The notes under the pieces: model-generated
Database searches by the model: none
The model's input: only the letters and a program-made list of their open reading frames with translations
Told to the model about the DNA's origin: nothing
NCBI GenBank assembly: GCA_017452335.1
Contig: JAFTMP010000065.1
Location: 1-23,704, forward strand
Origin: Clostridia bacterium
GTDB lineage: Bacteria > Bacillota > Clostridia > Oscillospirales > CAG-272
DNA length: 23,704 bases
Reading direction: 5' to 3'
In this document: positions 20,573 through 23,704 of the stretch, piece by piece
Layout: every line of letters begins with the position of its first letter
Numbering within the stretch: position 1 is the first letter of the stretch
Translations under genes and position numbers: made by a program

Positions 20573-22168
20573 ATGAAAAAAGCACTGTCTTTGATCCTCA
20601 GCGCACTGATGATCGCATCCATCCTTGCCGCCATGGTCATTCCCGCGGGCGCGCAGACCACCGCTCTGATCACCACGGGCTCCGGCAATTGGACCTACGG
20701 TTGGAGCAACACAGATGAAAATCTGCCCGAGGGCTGGTATGCCAAGGATTTTGATATTTCCGCTTGGTATCACAACGGCAAAGCCCCCTTTAGAAATTCT
20801 GCCACCCGTGTTGCCTTAAACGGCGTGGTAAGAGCGGCGATCTTAAAGAACATTGAGGTAGCCGATCCTTCTGCGATCACCGCACTCTCTATGGATATCT
20901 GCTACGGCGAAAACCCCGTTGTTTACATCAACGGCGCAGAGGTTTGGTCTGCGCAGGGCGCATCCGAAGGCTTTGTAACCGTGGATCTTTCCGAAAAGAA
21001 GGACGTGCTGGTGCAGGGCTGGAACAGAGTGTCTGTATATGTTGATAACCCCAACGGCAAGTTCTATTTCGATATGTCCTTGACTGCTACGGTGGCAGAT
21101 GCCCCTGCCAATCTGATCGTGAAGGGTGATGCTTGGGCGTACGGCTGGACTTGGATGGACGAGCAGTTCCCCGCAGAGATCTTCAGCGCAACCTTTGATC
21201 CTGCAGGATGGCCGGCAGGACAAGCGCCCTTCGTGGAATACAACACCGTGGAGACCGTTCTTGCGGGCGTGAAAAAGGCAGCCTACTTCCAGGAGATCGA
21301 GATCGCAGATCCCGACGCCATCGACTATCTGACCATGCATATTTTCTACGATGAAAACCCCGTGCTTTACATCAACGGCGTTGAAGCTTGGTCGGCAACG
21401 GGCTATACCACCACTGCTTATGAAACTGTGGATCTTTCCCAAAAGAAGGATCTGCTGGTTGAAGGAACAAACCGCATTTCGGTATACGTTGAAAACCAGA
21501 TGGGCGGCTACTGCTTTGATATGTCCCTGCTGGCAAGCTCTAAGGCTGCACCTGCCGATCCCGTGATCGTGCCCACCGGTGCAAGCTGTGAAGGCTTTAC
21601 CGGCTTTGGCGACGCGAACGCGCCCACGAATGTGCTTGACGGTGACAACAACACCGTTTGCGGAAGCGGCTGGGCAGAGGGAACCACCCAGGCAGTGACC
21701 GTGACCCTTGATAAGGCATACGATGTTTCGGCAGTTGAAGTATCCTGCAAGAACGAGGGCTTGCCCGCTGATATCTTAAACGGCGGCTCTTGGGGTAGCT
21801 ATGATATCTACGCCATCGAGGGCGAGACCGAAACCAAGATCGGCTCGATGGATGCTTACGCCATCGGCGATGTGCTGGTTCTTGACGAGGCAGTGAAGGC
21901 AGACGCCATCAAGATCGTGATCACCTCTTGGAGGGGTGTTGCTTGGGCGTGCGTTGCAGATGTGGCAGTGTACGGCGTGGAAGCAGAGGAGGAAACTCCT
22001 GTTGACCCCGACGTGCCCGTTGACCCTGATGTTCCTGTTGATCCCGACGTTCCCGTTGATCCCGAGCCTCCCGTTGATGCAGGCGATGCCACTGCCCTCA
22101 TCGCAGTGCTGGCAGTTGTTGCACTCCTTGGCGCGGCAACCGTGACCAAGAAGGCGCTGGTGAAGTAA
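20573..22168 (+). CDS. Surface protein with duplicated carbohydrate-binding-like domain and discoidin domain
   Basis: 531 residues, 60 bp after the galactosidase and probably cotranscribed; AAAGGA precedes the ATG. A signal peptide ends near AGAQTT (residue 28). Residues 31-174 and 180-322 are tandem copies of one domain: NPVVYINGAEVWSA and NPVLYINGVEAWSA, VTVDLSEKKDVLV and ETVDLSQKKDLLV, WNRVSVYVDN and TNRISVYVEN. Residues 336-468 resemble an F5/8-type C (discoidin) domain (APTNVLDGDNNTVCGSGW). A VDPDVP repeat linker (474-503) leads to a C-terminal membrane helix (507-523) and KKALVK tail, with no LPxTG motif, so it is anchored by the helix. No enzymatic motif is seen; glycan binding next to a glycosidase is the likely role. 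Confidence 0.8.
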   Translation: MKKALSLILSALMIASILAAMVIPAGAQTTALITTGSGNWTYGWSNTDENLPEGWYAKDFDISAWYHNGKAPFRNSATRVALNGVVRAAILKNIEVADPSAITALSMDICYGENPVVYINGAEVWSAQGASEGFVTVDLSEKKDVLVQGWNRVSVYVDNPNGKFYFDMSLTATVADAPANLIVKGDAWAYGWTWMDEQFPAEIFSATFDPAGWPAGQAPFVEYNTVETVLAGVKKAAYFQEIEIADPDAIDYLTMHIFYDENPVLYINGVEAWSATGYTTTAYETVDLSQKKDLLVEGTNRISVYVENQMGGYCFDMSLLASSKAAPADPVIVPTGASCEGFTGFGDANAPTNVLDGDNNTVCGSGWAEGTTQAVTVTLDKAYDVSAVEVSCKNEGLPADILNGGSWGSYDIYAIEGETETKIGSMDAYAIGDVLVLDEAVKADAIKIVITSWRGVAWACVADVAVYGVEAEEETPVDPDVPVDPDVPVDPDVPVDPEPPVDAGDATALIAVLAVVALLGAATVTKKALVK

Positions 22169-22185
22169 GCTTTATATACAGCAAA

Positions 22186-22222
22186 AAAAGAGTCTTGGAT
22201 GCGCCGCATCCAAGACTCTTTT
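22186..22222 (+). terminator. Intrinsic terminator of the galactosidase operon (bidirectional)
   Basis: AAAAGAGTCTTGGATG pairs with CATCCAAGACTCTTTT around a CGCCG loop. It is preceded by an A-run and followed by a short T-run, so it serves either direction. Confidence 0.8.
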
Positions 22223-22226
22223 CAGT

Positions 22227-22353
22227 CTGTCGATAATCCCTTTTTGAAAGAAAACCGGGTTTGAAACCACCCTTTCCTCCAAAGTTTTTGAGGGCTTTTA
22301 GGGGACTTTGGTCCACCTAACCGGGGTTTGGGGCAAAGCCCTAAATAACTTTT
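22227..22353 (+). repeat. Dispersed intergenic repeat, copy 4
   Basis: Closest to copy 1, sharing the GGTCCACCTAA variant of the central hairpin and AAAGCCCTAAATA at the end. It lies between the convergent surface-protein and rsmI genes, ending a few bases before the rsmI stop codon. Confidence 0.88.
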
Positions 22354-22359
22354 ACGAAA

Positions 22360-23229
22360 TTATTTTTTCATCAACTGCTTGTAAATGGCGCCCTTGCCCA
22401 CGCCCCGATCCTTGGCGGCGGCTTTCATGGCGTCCATGCGGCTCATGCCGTTTTCTTCATAGAAGGCAACGTGCTCTTCAATGCTCATGCTTTCAAAAAA
22501 GGCGCGCTCCTGCTGGGGCTTGCCCTGCAGAATGAGTACGTATTCCCCGCGGGGATCGTTTTCCTCGTAGTAGGCGGCGGCACTTTCAATACTGAGACGC
22601 AAGACCTCTTCGTTTAGTTTGGTCATCTCTCTGCAAAGAGCGATCTGCCGTGTGCCCCCGAAGGTGTCCTTTAGCAGGTTGAGCGTTTCCTTTAAGCGGT
22701 GGGGGGCTTCGTATAAGATCAGCGTGCGCGCTTCTCCCGACAGCTCCTCCAGCCGCGCCCTCTTGGCAGAGGCGTTTCCTTCAAGAAAGCCTTCAAATAC
22801 AAAGCGGTCGGTATTCATGCCCGACAGCACCAGGGCGTTGATCGCCGCACAGCATCCGGGCACGGAGGTGACGGGCACCCCTTCTTCAATACAGCTCTTT
22901 ACCAGCTCCTGCCCCGGGTCGGATACCGCGGGCGTGCCCGCATCGGTGATCAGTGCGCAGGATTCTCCGCTTTTTAATCGGTTTACGATCTGACCGCCTC
23001 TCATGCGCTGGTTGTGCTCGAAATAGGAGAGCATGGGCTTGGAGATGTCAAAGAGACTAAGTAACTTCAAGCTGTTGCGGGTGTCCTCCGCCGCAATAAA
23101 ATCCACCTCGGAAAGCACCTTCTTTGCGCGGGGGGAGAGATCGGCAAGGTTGCCGATGGGCGTTGCCACTAAATACAGCGTACCGCCAACGATCTTGTTT
23201 TTTTCTTCGGGAGTTGAAACGATGCTCAT
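22360..23229 (-). CDS. rsmI: 16S rRNA (cytidine-1402-2'-O)-methyltransferase RsmI
   Basis: 289 residues. The tetrapyrrole-methylase fold shows GTLYLVATPIGNLADLSPRA, AAEDTRNSLKLL, ALITDAGTPAVSDPG, VTSVPGCCAA and LILYEAPHRL, all RsmI hallmarks. It 2'-O-methylates C1402 in the decoding centre of 16S rRNA using SAM. The start at 23229 has AAAGGA about 9 nt upstream; the longer in-frame ORF to 23364 runs through repeat copy 5 and is not conserved in character. The C-terminus has a small helical extension (SRMDAMKAAAKDRGVGKGAIYKQLMK) typical of Clostridia. It usually follows trmN6 closely; here 241 bp containing the repeat separate them. Confidence 0.95.
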   Translation of the reverse strand: MSIVSTPEEKNKIVGGTLYLVATPIGNLADLSPRAKKVLSEVDFIAAEDTRNSLKLLSLFDISKPMLSYFEHNQRMRGGQIVNRLKSGESCALITDAGTPAVSDPGQELVKSCIEEGVPVTSVPGCCAAINALVLSGMNTDRFVFEGFLEGNASAKRARLEELSGEARTLILYEAPHRLKETLNLLKDTFGGTRQIALCREMTKLNEEVLRLSIESAAAYYEENDPRGEYVLILQGKPQQERAFFESMSIEEHVAFYEENGMSRMDAMKAAAKDRGVGKGAIYKQLMKK

Positions 23230-23319
23230 AAAAATCATTCCTTTCTTGGGGAATCGGGCGGTTTTGCATCGCAAAAACGATGCTTGAAAAGCTACAAAAG
23301 CCGCAAAACCAGCGTGAAA

Positions 23320-23442
23320 ACACTTTTTAAAAGAAAGACAGGTGTATGTCACCCATTCTTTCAAAGTTTTTGAGGGGTTTTAGGGGACTTTTTACAAAAA
23401 GTCTCCTAAATGGGGTTTGGGGCAAAGCCCCAAATAGCTTTT
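23320..23442 (+). repeat. Dispersed intergenic repeat, copy 5
   Basis: Same orientation as the others but here between two leftward genes, trmN6 and rsmI, so it is antisense to both. The central hairpin AGGGGACTTT...AAAGTCTCCT keeps pairing with one G-T wobble. GGGGC-AAA-GCCCC is present. Between it and rsmI (about 23252-23310) are nested inverted repeats GGTTTTGC...GCAAAACC and GCATCG...CGATGC. Confidence 0.85.
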
Positions 23443-23470
23443 TTGTCAGACTGCGCAATGCTCCTTTGGC

Positions 23471-23704
23471 TTAAGGCTTTTGAAAACGGAGCGGAAAGCT
23501 TCCGTGCTCCAGCACGTATTGATAATCGGCGGTTTTCTCCCTGCCGTTTGAAATAAAAAAGACGGGAGAGCAGTAAAGCCCTGCCTTGCCTCCCTTTTTG
23601 CCCTTCACCAGCACCATGCAGGGTGCGTGGGCAGGGCTTTCGCAAACGGTGGTGAGAACTTTGGGCTCCAAGTCCGCTTCTCTCATGGCAGAAAGCAGGT
23701 CAAC
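23471..23704 (-). CDS. trmN6: tRNA1(Val) (adenine-37-N6)-methyltransferase TrmN6, C-terminal part (partial)
   Basis: Last 77 codons of a gene entering from the right edge. The visible part (LLSAMREADLEPKVLTTV, then APCMVLVKGKKGGKAGLY and the closing YQYVLEHG) matches the C-terminus of TrmN6-type methyltransferases, where an E-P-K-x-L strand and an MVLVE-x-x-KGGK loop end the Rossmann domain. The catalytic NPPY motif lies outside the window. Position just upstream of rsmI is the standard Firmicutes arrangement and supports the call. The start codon is not visible. Confidence 0.8.
   Translation of the reverse strand, partial: VDLLSAMREADLEPKVLTTVCESPAHAPCMVLVKGKKGGKAGLYCSPVFFISNGREKTADYQYVLEHGSFPLRFQKP

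Noticed and set aside
22010..22074. DNA tandem repeat as a separate mobile or regulatory element
   Set aside because: It is the in-frame 18-bp repeat encoding the VDPDVP stalk of the surface protein.
23230..23364. N-terminal extension of RsmI
   Set aside because: The extra codons are translated repeat copy 5 and hairpin sequence; the internal ATG at 23229 has a good ribosome binding site.

Overview
The window looks like a chromosomal segment from an anaerobic, endospore-forming member of the Clostridia (Bacillota), probably a host-associated one. Four things point there: a clear sigma-G gene, strong GGAGG-type ribosome binding sites, sigma-A promoters with 17-bp spacers, and a series of secreted lipoproteins with Pro/Thr-rich linkers of the kind common in gut Clostridia. 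Genus and species cannot be assigned from the sequence alone. Almost all of the window is explained by intact genes; only the first and last CDS are cut by the window edges.

Layout. 1-2331 (minus strand): start of a D-2-hydroxyacid dehydrogenase, the tRNA methyltransferase mnmM, a 370-bp non-coding array of 9-bp repeats with hairpins, acyl carrier protein (acpP) and sigG. 2624-3049 (plus): a membrane/zinc-ribbon protein. 3284-6320 (minus): two paralogous lipoproteins with a lectin-like domain and an HExxH-x10-E (M60-like) metalloprotease domain. 6680-7906 (plus): a two-gene operon of a MinD-like ATPase and a methylglyoxal-synthase-family protein, both lacking key catalytic residues. 8100-8321 (plus): a small two-helix membrane protein under a strong promoter. 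8460-10982 (minus): a zinc-type efflux operon of ArsR sensor, HMA chaperone and P1B-ATPase. 11224-12960 (plus): a CotH-kinase lipoprotein. 13223-14400 (minus): luxS-mtnN of the activated methyl cycle. 14622-16115 (plus): a VTC-type polyphosphate polymerase and a DUF4956 membrane protein. 16320-17168 (minus): an AraC regulator, divergent from 17324-22168 (plus), a GH36-type secreted alpha-galactosidase and a cell-surface binding protein. 22360-23704 (minus): trmN6 (partial) and rsmI.

The genes suggest a cell that breaks down host or plant glycoconjugates at its surface (M60-like proteases, GH36, discoidin/lectin-type modules), manages zinc, makes polyphosphate and sporulates. CotH, VTC and DUF4956 families often occur together in Firmicutes and here lie within 5 kb, interrupted by luxS-mtnN.

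The most unusual material is (1) the symmetrical 4+4 array of AGTTATATT/AATATCACT repeats with hairpin spacers at 794-968, bounded by outward-facing terminators; (2) five copies of a roughly 125-bp intergenic repeat, all in one orientation, with base changes that preserve a hairpin and four of them between convergent genes; (3) the catalytically degenerate MinD-like/MgsA-like operon; and (4) 11-bp-phased TTTACA repeats, resembling a PhoP box, just ahead of the polyphosphate polymerase.
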